DNA from: CAMBDR01 sp046597185
Lineage (GTDB): Bacteria > Pseudomonadota > Gammaproteobacteria > Burkholderiales > Burkholderiaceae_D
DNA length: 26,586 nucleotides
Assembly: GCA_046597185.1 (NCBI GenBank)
Contig: JBKJLF010000104.1
Coordinates: 1-26,586 of the forward strand
Direction: 5' to 3'
In this document: piece by piece, positions 1 to 7,406 of the stretch
Position numbering within the stretch: the first letter of the stretch is position 1
Layout of the letters: every line of letters begins with the position of its first letter
The notes under the pieces: generated by a model
Seen by the model: the letters and a program-made list of their open reading frames with translations, nothing else
Told to the model about the DNA's origin: nothing
Databases searched by the model: none
Position numbers and translations under genes: made by a program

Positions 1-2575
1 CCCACCAGGTTTTCCAAGGCGGGGCCAATTGAATAATGGTGATGGATTTACCGGCCTCATTCCACATACCATCGTTATTACTGGCTTTGACTTTAAAAAC
101 ATATTTCCCGGCGTCGAGATTGGTATATTTTGCGCCCCGATGGTTGGCGATGGTTATCCATTCCTTGTCAAAGCCTTCCAGCTTATACGCATATTGATTT
201 TTCTCGGGGTCTTTAAAGTTGAGTGCGGCAAAGCTAAAGGCAAACATGGTTTTGTTGTGATCCAGGGTGATGCTGGCGGTATGATTAATCACCTGGCTCA
301 ACATGCCATCGCTGCCACCGGGCACGATGCTGTCAGAAAAAATTTTAAAGTCGGTCAATACCACCGGCGGGACGCGTTTATTTTCAGGCAGCGCGTGCGG
401 ATTGATGATGCGCAAACCTTCGACCCCGCCAAAAATAACTTCGCCGTGACGGCTCAAGGTTCCCGAATGGATCGCAAACCCGCCCACCAGGCGGCCACCG
501 AGGCGGGTGTAGTTTTTGATCTTGTGGGTTTCCGGATGAAAGGAAGAAAAGCCATTGGTGGTGCTGACCCAGAACAAGCCATCGCGGTCTTCCACCACAT
601 CGTGTATGGTGTCATTGAAAAAGCCATGCTGTTTGGTGTAAGCAGTAAAGGTTTTTGTTTTGGGGTGATATAAATTCAAGCCGGAGCTCGTGCCAAACCA
701 GAGCCTTTTCTTACTGTCTTCAAAGATGGAAAAGACATTGGAATGGCTCAAAGCGCCAGGGTTTTTTGGGTCAGCCATAAAGCGCGTAAAGCGGGTTCTG
801 TCTTTATTCATCAGGTTTAAACCGGACGCGGTGGCAACCCACAAATTGCCTTGAGCGTCTTCGAGGCTCTGCCAAATCAGGTGGCCGCTTAATGATGTCG
901 GGTCATTGGCAATGGGCATGTATTGCCTGAACAACCCGGTTTTCGGATTCAATTTGCTGATGCCACTGTTATGCGTGCCTATCCATAGATCATGATTTTT
1001 GTCTTCTTTGATCGACCAGACCGTCTCATCATTGAGTGCTGCTGAGGTAAGGCCGTGGCCGCGTTTGCTGTGGTCAGTGAAAAAAGGGTAGCGCGTGAAT
1101 TTTTTTTGCGCCGGATTGTAGCTCGCTAAACCTTTACCCCATGTGCCGATCCAGATGATACCTTTGCTATCAATCAGGGTGGTGAGCACCGCGTCGCCAT
1201 TGAGGCTGTCAGGGTCTTTCGGATTGTGTTTGAAATGGGTGAAGGTATTTTTTTCCCGATCCAAATAGCTTAAACCACCGCCGTCGGTACCCAGCCACAG
1301 GTTGCCCTGTTTATCTTCCTTGGTAGAGAGCACATATTGCACGCTCAGGCTGTTGGGGTTGGCCGCATTGGCGGTATAGGTGGTAATCGCTTCGGTTGAG
1401 CGGTCATAAAAATGTACCCCGGCCGGAAAAGTGCCGACCCAAATATCGTCGCTCTTATCCTCGTAGACAGCGCGCACGGTACTGGTATTGAGTCCACCGG
1501 CGCGCCCCGGTTCAGCTTGATGATTGACAAAAGAATCGTTGGCCCGGTCGAAAACCGCCAATCCACCGCCATCGCTTGCGACCCATAACAGATTGCGGGA
1601 ATCGAGAAGTAATCTCCAAACCTGATTGCCGCCCAGGCTGGTGCGATCACCCGGACGATGGAAGTAGCGCTTGGCGTGATGGGTGCGCGGGTCGTAGTGG
1701 ACGACGCCATTGAGGGTTCCAAACCAAAGTGTGCCGTCACGCTGGGCCGTAATGTCTCTGACAACGACAAGCGACTCCTGGAGCTTGGGATCGGATGGGG
1801 TCGGATTCAATAGTACGCGGGTAAATTTTTTTTCTTTCCAGTTGACCTGTTCCACCCCTTCATCGGTGCCCAGCCAAAGCTGGCCGTCCGGTGTGAGCCA
1901 GGCGCTTAAAACATGCTGGTTGTGCAGCCAGTTTTGCTGGTTTGCTTTGGGCGGGGTGCTTGTGATGACTTGATATTTGTTGCTCAGCGGATCGATGACA
2001 AATAAGCCTGCGAGCGAACCAACCACTATTTCGCCACTGGGCATTTCGACCACACGAAAGGTCTCGGTGATTGAAATGCGACCTTTTTGCGTTTCATCAT
2101 CCTTCACTTTAATTAATTTTTCAGAGCGTGGATAGTAGCGTAATAGCCCCGATCGGGTAGCGATCCAAATGGTGCGGTGGCTATCTTCAAAAATGTGGTA
2201 GATAAAATCGGGACTGCGTTTTTCATTCGGTTTGTTTGGGTCGGGCGCAAATTCAAATTGACGAAATTCATAACCGTCATAACGAATCAGCGCCAGACTT
2301 CCCCCCAGCCACATATAGCCTTCGCTGTCTTGCAGAAAAGCCGTGCCTTCCCCTATCGAGAAATCTTTATTTTCAACAATGTTTTTAAAGGTAAGACGCT
2401 CGGGAAGCTTGGCCGCAAACGCCAGATTGAAGCCGCTCAGCAGGGTGAGTAGCGCGATCAGTAGCCCCATCGGCAGCGCCATCGGCAGCGCCATCAGCAG
2501 CGCTGCGCAGAAAAAATCGTAGCGCCCTGGCAATGGTGGCCTGGTAAGTGGGCGGCGGTAAATAATGGCAGTCAT
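1..2575 (-). CDS. Two-component regulator propeller sensor, N-terminal part (runs off left edge)
   Basis: Open without a stop from the ATG at 2575 to the window edge (858 codons seen). The N-terminus has a basic stretch and a long hydrophobic segment ending in LAFAAKLPE, read as a signal peptide or anchor. It is followed by repeated propeller blades with the Reg_prop signature, such as GYMWLGG, RTIWIATRSGLLRY and NLWLGTDGGGLSYLD. The last part seen (about 1-300) is a Y_Y_Y domain, with FSFAALNF, YKLEGFDKEW, YTNLDAGKYVFKVKASN and PPWKTWW. In this family a membrane helix and then a histidine kinase or GGDEF output follow; that part lies outside the window, so the output is unknown. The periplasmic propeller probably senses a ligand, often oligosaccharide-like in relatives (inference). 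An in-frame ATG at 2605, just after AAGG, is an alternative start. The hydrophobic segment contains a 12-bp triplication encoding repeated ALPM. Confidence 0.88.
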   Translation of the reverse strand, partial: MTAIIYRRPLTRPPLPGRYDFFCAALLMALPMALPMGLLIALLTLLSGFNLAFAAKLPERLTFKNIVENKDFSIGEGTAFLQDSEGYMWLGGSLALIRYDGYEFRQFEFAPDPNKPNEKRSPDFIYHIFEDSHRTIWIATRSGLLRYYPRSEKLIKVKDDETQKGRISITETFRVVEMPSGEIVVGSLAGLFVIDPLSNKYQVITSTPPKANQQNWLHNQHVLSAWLTPDGQLWLGTDEGVEQVNWKEKKFTRVLLNPTPSDPKLQESLVVVRDITAQRDGTLWFGTLNGVVHYDPRTHHAKRYFHRPGDRTSLGGNQVWRLLLDSRNLLWVASDGGGLAVFDRANDSFVNHQAEPGRAGGLNTSTVRAVYEDKSDDIWVGTFPAGVHFYDRSTEAITTYTANAANPNSLSVQYVLSTKEDKQGNLWLGTDGGGLSYLDREKNTFTHFKHNPKDPDSLNGDAVLTTLIDSKGIIWIGTWGKGLASYNPAQKKFTRYPFFTDHSKRGHGLTSAALNDETVWSIKEDKNHDLWIGTHNSGISKLNPKTGLFRQYMPIANDPTSLSGHLIWQSLEDAQGNLWVATASGLNLMNKDRTRFTRFMADPKNPGALSHSNVFSIFEDSKKRLWFGTSSGLNLYHPKTKTFTAYTKQHGFFNDTIHDVVEDRDGLFWVSTTNGFSSFHPETHKIKNYTRLGGRLVGGFAIHSGTLSRHGEVIFGGVEGLRIINPHALPENKRVPPVVLTDFKIFSDSIVPGGSDGMLSQVINHTASITLDHNKTMFAFSFAALNFKDPEKNQYAYKLEGFDKEWITIANHRGAKYTNLDAGKYVFKVKASNNDGMWNEAGKSITIIQLAPPWKTWW
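2467..2502. repeat. Three 12-bp tandem units
   Basis: Units of CCATCGGCAGCG lie at 2467-2478 and 2479-2490, with a third at 2491-2502 carrying one substitution (G to A). They fall in the signal-peptide or anchor segment of the propeller sensor and add in-frame ALPM residues, so copy-number change would lengthen the hydrophobic stretch without a frameshift. Confidence 0.85.
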
Positions 2576-2729
2576 GGGCAGATTTTTATATAAGAAGGGC
2601 CTCATGGCCTTGCAACGAAATTCTACCACCCTATGTTGCCAGAAATACTTCTGGGCAGGAAATATAAGTGACGATTGCCGGGGCGAAAAAGTGGCATAAT
2701 GGCCCACTATTCCAACCAGAAGCAAACCA

Positions 2730-3521
2730 ATGCCAGAACAACACGAAAATTTACCCAACGCGGTTGAAGCCTTCTTTTTGATTCTGGCCTTGTTTTTGCT
2801 GGAATATGTACTGAGTCTGGCCATGGTTGACCTGCATGATGTGTTGGGTTTGACCGAGGCGCAGCAGGGCGATTTGGTCATGGTGTTGGCCAATGGTATT
2901 TTGTTCAGTGCGCTGATGCACTATAAACACTTAAGTTTCGGGCAGTTGTTTCATGCCTCACCTTCCAGTCCGCGCGCCACCTTTGTGTTGTTATTGCTGC
3001 CAATTTTGCTGACCATTCCGGCCTTGGTGATGGTGCTGGGGGCGCTGAATCAGGCTTTGGTGGAATTATTTCCACTTTCACGGGCGGAAGAACAAATGTT
3101 TGAAACCATGGCGGGCACCAATTTGGCGGCCACGTTGGCGGCCTGTGTGTTGGCACCGATGTTGGAAGAGATGTTATTTCGCGGCATTATCTTGCGTAGT
3201 TTTTTGCGCCAGTATGCGCTCTGGCCTGCCATTTTTGGTTCGGCAGCCTTGTTTGGTTTTGCGCATCTCAATTTATATCAATTTGTGGTGGCTTTGGGTT
3301 TGGGGGTGTTTTGCGGCTGGCTGTATCAGCGCACCCGCTCGCTGATACCCACCATTACCGTGCATGCGAGTTACAACAGCACGCTCACGTTGCTGACCTT
3401 TTTTCCGGAAGGCAAGGCGGCCAGTTTGTTTGATGGCAGTTCCATTTTTGTTTGGTTGCTGGTGTTGGGTTTGGGTGGGCTTGGGGTGTGGTTGTTGCGG
3501 CGTTTGCTGGGCGGGCGTTAG
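2730..3521 (+). CDS. CPBP family intramembrane glutamic endopeptidase (CAAX protease/Abi family)
   Basis: The 263-aa product is highly hydrophobic, with about seven or eight membrane segments. It has the three CPBP motifs in order: EEMLFR (Glu146, Glu147, Arg151), FGFAH (His179) and HASYN (His212, Asn216). These are the expected catalytic and metal-like site residues of the Rce1/CPBP fold, so the protein should be an active membrane protease. Bacterial members process peptides or take part in bacteriocin immunity and signalling; the substrate here is unknown. The start ATG has only a weak upstream purine stretch (AGAAGCAAA). The gene converges on the Gly-rich protein gene and the two stop codons overlap by about 4 bp. 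A divergent promoter region of about 150 bp separates it from the propeller sensor. Confidence 0.88.
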   Translation: MPEQHENLPNAVEAFFLILALFLLEYVLSLAMVDLHDVLGLTEAQQGDLVMVLANGILFSALMHYKHLSFGQLFHASPSSPRATFVLLLLPILLTIPALVMVLGALNQALVELFPLSRAEEQMFETMAGTNLAATLAACVLAPMLEEMLFRGIILRSFLRQYALWPAIFGSAALFGFAHLNLYQFVVALGLGVFCGWLYQRTRSLIPTITVHASYNSTLTLLTFFPEGKAASLFDGSSIFVWLLVLGLGGLGVWLLRRLLGGR

Positions 3522-4270
3522 CCGCCGCCACAGCCACCGCCGCAGCCGCCACCGCCGCCATCGCCGCCGCCGCCATCGCCGTTGCGAACGCCGAGCCAAG
3601 TCGGCCAAGTCGGCCAAGTCGGCCAAGTCGGCCAAGCCTTGCAGGCACCGATTTCATTGGCAGCAAATACACTCACTGGCACCATCAACAGTGCGCCTGC
3701 CGTCAACAGCTTTGTGATGTTGGTATTGGTTTGCGCGCCAGGTGGCTTGAGCGTGTAATGGAAGCCGTTTTCAATGTTAAGCTGGTGATCGAGTGCAAAC
3801 AGGCGCGGCAAATGGGTGGGCTTGTTTGGATCGATTTCGTCATTCACGCAGACGTGCTGCCAACACATGCGCAAGCCGTTCTGGATTTCATCGGCGTCAG
3901 ACAGGGTTGTTGCCGGGCTATGGTGTAAGAATTTGCCAAATGCCTGTTGGCAAAACTGTTCATAGGCCCGGGTGGAGAGGATAAACTCATGCCATAAATC
4001 GTCCACCACTTGCGAGGGCATGGCGATAAAATTGGTGCCGCAGGTAAGCCAGGCCAGAAAAAACTGGCGCAATCCAAGCTCGACCTGGGCGCAATCTGCA
4101 TCGCTCAACCCGGGGTGGTGGGCGCGAAATTTAGCCATGCAGCCCGCTGGCAGGGGCAAAGTTTTGATGGTGTGGGTACGGCGGGTTTTTTGCCGCTGGC
4201 CGAAAATGATAATCGGGCCGATTACGATCAGGCCGAATAAAAAGATGATCAAAGCGGGTGAAATGGTCAT
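3518..4270 (-). CDS. Membrane-anchored glycine-rich protein with (WPT)n repeat
   Basis: The 250-aa product starts at an ATG preceded by AAGGGG at good spacing. It has an N-terminal membrane helix (about residues 5-23), then a conserved cytoplasmic-type block with VDDLWHEFIL (90-98), RAYEQFC and FGKFLHHSPA (His116, His117), and DEIDPNKP. This block matches what I recall of bacterial GRDP/DUF1399-like 'glycine-rich domain' proteins of unknown function. A second hydrophobic segment (about 187-204) precedes a WPTWPTWPTWPTW tract (about 213-225) and a C-terminal Gly/Cys tail (GGGGG, CGGG, CGGG). Cys-Gly-rich tails are usual in this family, but the WPT run looks like a recent expansion. The function is unknown; metal binding by the His and Cys residues is possible but only inferred. 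It is convergent with the CPBP protease gene. Confidence 0.75.
   Translation of the reverse strand: MTISPALIIFLFGLIVIGPIIIFGQRQKTRRTHTIKTLPLPAGCMAKFRAHHPGLSDADCAQVELGLRQFFLAWLTCGTNFIAMPSQVVDDLWHEFILSTRAYEQFCQQAFGKFLHHSPATTLSDADEIQNGLRMCWQHVCVNDEIDPNKPTHLPRLFALDHQLNIENGFHYTLKPPGAQTNTNITKLLTAGALLMVPVSVFAANEIGACKAWPTWPTWPTWPTWLGVRNGDGGGGDGGGGGCGGGCGGG
3595..3636. repeat. 9-bp tandem repeat encoding WPT
   Basis: Five copies of GCCAAG, separated by TCG, give a near-perfect 9-bp period inside the Gly-rich protein gene. Read on the minus strand they encode Trp-Pro-Thr repeats. The period is a multiple of three, so slippage would keep the frame. Confidence 0.92.
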
Positions 4271-4353
4271 GTTATGCCCCTTAAATGCTTACATGTTGAT
4301 GGTGGAAAATCATCGAGTGCTTGCAGTATTGGCCATAAATCCTGGTTTGTCTA

Positions 4354-4369
4354 TTGTGGAAAACCACAA
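4354..4369. promoter_or_regulatory. Palindrome TTGTGG-AAAA-CCACAA
   Basis: A perfect 6-bp dyad with a 4-base centre lies between the Gly-rich protein gene and the mqsR fossil. It shares the GTGG-AAA-CCAC core with the palindrome at 4673-4686. It could be an operator for the Gly-rich gene promoter or a distal site for the adjacent two-component system; this is inference. Confidence 0.4.
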
Positions 4370-4397
4370 TGTCGAAATGGGGCAACGCTGAAATGCT

Positions 4398-4586
4398 AGC
4401 ATGGGTTGTCATGATCTTGTAAAAGTCAGTAGATGTGAGCGACAAAACAACAGCGCACCTTCCGGCCAAGTCATTTATGCCAAGCTCACGCGCGCCATTG
4501 AATGCGCTGGCTGTGGCTCTGACCTGCCCGGCCTCAACCAACGCCTTGGCGATAGGCAGCTTGCAGTGTGGGGTACCTTTTTCCAG
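4398..4586 (-). pseudogene. mqsR: Truncated MqsR-type toxin (mRNA interferase) fossil
   Basis: The minus-strand frame reads L-EKGTPH, then AKALVEAGQVRATASAFN, ARELGIND, AVVLSLTSTDFYK and MTTHA, a clear match to the first two thirds of MqsR (about 63 of 98 residues). The usual initiator Met is replaced by Leu (CTG at 4584-4586). After MTTHA the homology stops; the frame continues with unrelated residues to a stop at 4281. The lost C-terminal part carries most catalytic residues of the RelE-like fold, so no active toxin is expected. No mqsA antitoxin gene follows. The promoter (4593-4620) ends almost at the first codon, so the original leader, ribosome binding site and start codon seem to have been deleted. 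Identification is confident; the deletion history is inference. Confidence 0.85.
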
Positions 4587-4592
4587 GGACGC

Positions 4593-4620
4593 AGTATAAC
4601 CTAATCGGTGAATTAGTCAA
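4593..4620 (-). promoter_or_regulatory. Relic promoter of the mqsR fossil
   Basis: On the minus strand, TTGACT (4620-4615) and TATACT (4598-4593) are separated by 16 bp, a near-consensus sigma-70 promoter. Transcription would begin close to 4586, the first recognisable mqsR codon. Confidence 0.6.
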
Positions 4621-4628
4621 ATAGGTTA
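4597..4628. promoter_or_regulatory. Two MqsA-operator-like palindromes
   Basis: TAACCT-AAT-CGGTGA (4597-4611) and TAGTCA-AAT-AGGTTA (4614-4628) each resemble the TAACCT-N3-AGGTTA palindrome bound by MqsA in E. coli, with one good half-site each. They overlap the -10 and -35 of the mqsR fossil promoter, as operators of the mqsRA operon do. Their centres are 17 bp apart. The outer halves also form a perfect inverted pair, TAACCTA/TAGGTTA. Confidence 0.5.
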
Positions 4629-4672
4629 ATGGTGGAATTGGTTGCGATTCTTCTTTTATCAAAAAACACTGA

Positions 4673-4686
4673 TGTGGAAATCCACA
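4673..4686. promoter_or_regulatory. Palindrome TGTGGA-AA-TCCACA upstream of the kinase gene
   Basis: A perfect 6-bp dyad lies 60 bp before the likely kinase start at 4747. It shares its core with the site at 4354-4369. A TACTAT hexamer at 4732-4737 could be a -10 with no good -35, which would fit an activator-dependent promoter with this site centred near -65. The regulator is unknown; autoregulation by the response regulator encoded at 6786-7376 is a reasonable guess. Confidence 0.42.
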
Positions 4687-4746
4687 AGTCAAATTTCACG
4701 CCCCACCCGCATTTTTAGCACCCTTGTAGTGTACTATCGCCAAACC

Positions 4747-6783
4747 ATGAGCAAAATACACACTCTCCCCCTTTGGGCAGGCCAAAAATGGCGCTGGCTG
4801 ATTCCTATTTTTCTGGTCTTGATGTTTTTAGCCACCGCCATCCTGTTACCCTGGCAAGCGCGCCGTCTGGAACATAGTGAACGGCAAGAGCAATTAATTG
4901 CCGATACGCTCTGGCTGGAACAATCGATTTTGTTCCAAATCAACCGCAATGAAGAAGTCGTCCACGAAATCGCCAAAGACATCATCACCGAACACCTGTC
5001 ACAGCCCTTAGCGCTGGAACGCTTTCGGCAACTACTCAAGAGTAACTACGAAATCCACCGCATCGATTGGCTCGATGAAAAAGGCCAATTCATCGCCTCC
5101 ACGGCCCAAAGCGAGGGTTTGCCATCGGCCTATTTGCCGCAGTTGCGCAATCAATCCGGCCGCATCGCACTGGCCCCGCATAGCCATTGCTTGCCACCGA
5201 CACCCGAATCGGGCGTGCCGGATTCCACCTTGCTCAGTTGCGCCATTCCACTACGGCAACGCCAGCAATTGCGCGGCTATATCGTCATCAGCTATCGCCT
5301 GCAAAGCATACTGGAAAATATGGTGCCATGGTGGTTTGCCCAAACCAATCAGATTTCTTTGCTCGATGAAAACGATAAAGTGCTTGCGACCCGCGCCGCC
5401 GTGGGTGTCGGGCATCATGTCTACACCCATAACCGCCCCTTGGATTTATCCGGCCAATTGCTGTATTTGCGTACCGATAGCATCAAAGGTGAACCCGCGC
5501 TGCTATCGAATTTATTGGTGGTGTCGGTTTTGGCCCTGGCGCTGGGTTTGCTGTGGAGCTTGATTGCCCTGTGGCGCGACATCAGCCGCCGTTTGCAGGC
5601 CGAAGGCGCATTGCGCCAGCAAGTGGCCTTTAGTACCGCCATGGAAAATTCGATTATTGTCGGCATGCGCGCGCGCGATATGGCCGGACATATTACCTAC
5701 GTCAACCCGGCGTTTTGCAGCATGGTGGGGTACACGCGTGAGCAAATTATCGGCCAGTTCCCCCCGATGCTGTATTGGGCACCGGAAGCGGTGGAACAAG
5801 ACCAGGCGCGTTTTGACCGCATGATGGCCGGGCAGGTTTCCGCTACCGGCATTGAAACCATTTACCTGCGCGCCAATGGCCAGCGCTTCCCGGTGCTGGT
5901 ACACGATTCGCCGCTGATTAATGAAGTCGGCCAGCAAACCGGCTGGATGAGTTCGATTCTGGATATTTCCGAACTCAAGCGCGTGCAAGAACTCACTCGC
6001 AAACAGCAAGACAAGCTGGAACTGAGCGCACGCCTGGCGACCATAGGCGAAATTGGCTCCACCTTGGCGCATGAGCTAAACCAACCGCTGGCCGCCATTT
6101 CCAGCTATGCCGCCGGGGCAATGAATATGATTGCGGCCGGCAATATCGACCCCGCCGCCTTAACTCAGGCCATGCAATGCGCGCAAGACCAGGCGCAGCG
6201 CGCCGGGCAGGTGATACGTAGCGTACACGAGTTCGTTAAAAAACGCGAAGCCCTGCGCGAGCCGCTGGATTTGCAACAAGTGATTTTACGGCTGCTACCG
6301 CTGATCGAACTCCAGTCCAAAACCGTGCCTGTGCGGCTGGAAGGCGCGTTGCAGGCCAACAGTACAGAACCACCCCTGCCCACCGTGTTGGCCGATAAAG
6401 TGTTGATCGAACAAGTGATACTCAACCTGACCCGCAACGCGCTGGAAGCGATGAACCAGTGCGCGCCCGAACAGCGCAGCCTGCGCATCGCCGCGCACCA
6501 CCTGAGCGCGCCCACGTGCGTACAGGTGGCGGTGATTGATCGCGGCAGCGGCATTGCAGAGCAAGTCGCCGGACAATTATTCGCGCCCTTTTTTACCACC
6601 AAAAAAGATGGCATGGGCATGGGCTTGAATATTTGCCGCAGCGCGATAGAATTTCACGGCGGCAGCCTGAACTACCGCGCCAACCCCGAGGGCGGGACGA
6701 TATTTAGCTTTACCTTGCCGCTCGACACCATTCCAGATACTGAACCAAAATTTGAACCAAAATTTGAACCGACAGGAAGTTGA
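4747..6783 (+). CDS. PAS-domain sensor histidine kinase (DctS/FixL-like)
   Basis: The 678-aa product has an N-terminal helix (about 17-35), a periplasmic sensor region of about 220 residues, a second helix (LLVVSVLALALGLLWSLIAL), and then a PAS domain (MENSIIVGMRARD...ILDIS). The kinase core follows, with phosphoacceptor His442 in TLAHELNQPLAAISSYA, N-box NLTRNALEAM, G1 DRGSGIA and G2 MGMGLNICRSAIEFHGG. The His-box and paired regulator are those of the DctS/DctR and FixL/FixJ group; DctS members sense C4-dicarboxylates, but no transporter gene is seen here, so the ligand is open. ATG 4747 is chosen because translation upstream (from 4642) crosses the palindrome and lacks family-like sequence; no strong ribosome site is visible. 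The C-terminus has a 12-bp duplication encoding EPKFEPKFEP. The stop is 2 bp before the regulator's ATG. Confidence 0.88.
   Translation: MSKIHTLPLWAGQKWRWLIPIFLVLMFLATAILLPWQARRLEHSERQEQLIADTLWLEQSILFQINRNEEVVHEIAKDIITEHLSQPLALERFRQLLKSNYEIHRIDWLDEKGQFIASTAQSEGLPSAYLPQLRNQSGRIALAPHSHCLPPTPESGVPDSTLLSCAIPLRQRQQLRGYIVISYRLQSILENMVPWWFAQTNQISLLDENDKVLATRAAVGVGHHVYTHNRPLDLSGQLLYLRTDSIKGEPALLSNLLVVSVLALALGLLWSLIALWRDISRRLQAEGALRQQVAFSTAMENSIIVGMRARDMAGHITYVNPAFCSMVGYTREQIIGQFPPMLYWAPEAVEQDQARFDRMMAGQVSATGIETIYLRANGQRFPVLVHDSPLINEVGQQTGWMSSILDISELKRVQELTRKQQDKLELSARLATIGEIGSTLAHELNQPLAAISSYAAGAMNMIAAGNIDPAALTQAMQCAQDQAQRAGQVIRSVHEFVKKREALREPLDLQQVILRLLPLIELQSKTVPVRLEGALQANSTEPPLPTVLADKVLIEQVILNLTRNALEAMNQCAPEQRSLRIAAHHLSAPTCVQVAVIDRGSGIAEQVAGQLFAPFFTTKKDGMGMGLNICRSAIEFHGGSLNYRANPEGGTIFSFTLPLDTIPDTEPKFEPKFEPTGS
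6742..6770. repeat. 12-bp tandem duplication at the kinase C-terminus
   Basis: GAACCAAAATTT occurs twice in tandem (6742-6753, 6754-6765), followed by a partial GAACC. It encodes EPKFEPKFEP in the tail after the catalytic domain. Confidence 0.85.
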
Positions 6784-6785
6784 TT

Positions 6786-7376
6786 ATGTTACATATCGTC
6801 GATGATGAAGAAGTGGTGCGCGATGCGCTGTTATGGCTGGCCAGCTCGCGCCAGATTGCCGCCCGCACTTACCCCGACGCCAGTTTGTTTTTAGCGGCAC
6901 TGGCCAAGAATTTTGAGTACGCCAAAGAGGGCGATTGCCTCTTGCTCGATGTGCGTATGCCCGGCACCTCCGGCACCGCCTTGTTTGATTATTTAACCGC
7001 GCAGCAACTGCAACAACGCTTACCCGTGATTTTTTTAACCGGCCATGGTGATGTGCCGATGGCGGTCGATACCTTAAAGCGCGGGGCCTTTGATTTTTTT
7101 GAAAAGCCGTTTAACGATAATAAATTAATGGATCGCGTGTTGCAGGCGCAAAGCAGCTCTTGTGCGGCGCATGCACGTGCGCTGGTGTATCAAAGACTGG
7201 ACACTTTGTCCCAGCGCGAGCGCGAAGTGCTGGATTTGATTTTGGCGGGCAAATTGAATAAAGTTATCGCCGATAAACTGGACATCAGCATGCGCACGGT
7301 GGAAGTGCATCGGGCCAATATTTTTGACAAAATGAAGGTGCATTCAGCGGTGGAACTGGCGGGTTTGTTGAAGTAA
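6786..7376 (+). CDS. LuxR/FixJ-type response regulator, partner of the upstream kinase
   Basis: The 196-aa product has a receiver domain with acidic pair DDEE, phosphoacceptor Asp55 in LLLDVRMPGTSG, the conserved Thr in IFLTGHGDVPMA and the Lys in FFEKPF. The C-terminal LuxR-type helix-turn-helix reads LSQREREVLDLILAG, then NKVIADKLDISMRTVEVHRAN and SAVELAGLL. This is the DctR/FixJ/TodT class of DNA-binding regulators. ATG 6786 is preceded by AGGAAG about nine bases upstream; an in-frame TTG at 6780 is less likely. The gene is the second cistron of a kinase-regulator operon and probably acts on the palindromes upstream of the kinase gene or elsewhere (inference). It converges on the c-di-GMP gene 30 bp downstream, with no clear terminator between them. 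Confidence 0.9.
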   Translation: MLHIVDDEEVVRDALLWLASSRQIAARTYPDASLFLAALAKNFEYAKEGDCLLLDVRMPGTSGTALFDYLTAQQLQQRLPVIFLTGHGDVPMAVDTLKRGAFDFFEKPFNDNKLMDRVLQAQSSSCAAHARALVYQRLDTLSQREREVLDLILAGKLNKVIADKLDISMRTVEVHRANIFDKMKVHSAVELAGLLK

Positions 7377-7406
7377 AAGGGGTGACGCAATCGAATGTAA
7401 TCCAAC

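Noticed and set aside
1..2452. Plus-strand frames of 87-214 codons
   Set aside because: They are the antisense of the propeller sensor gene, which has clear family motifs on the minus strand.
3273..3928. Arg-rich and Ala-rich frames across the glycine-codon tract
   Set aside because: Produced by GGN and 9-bp repeats in the other frames of the Gly-rich protein gene.
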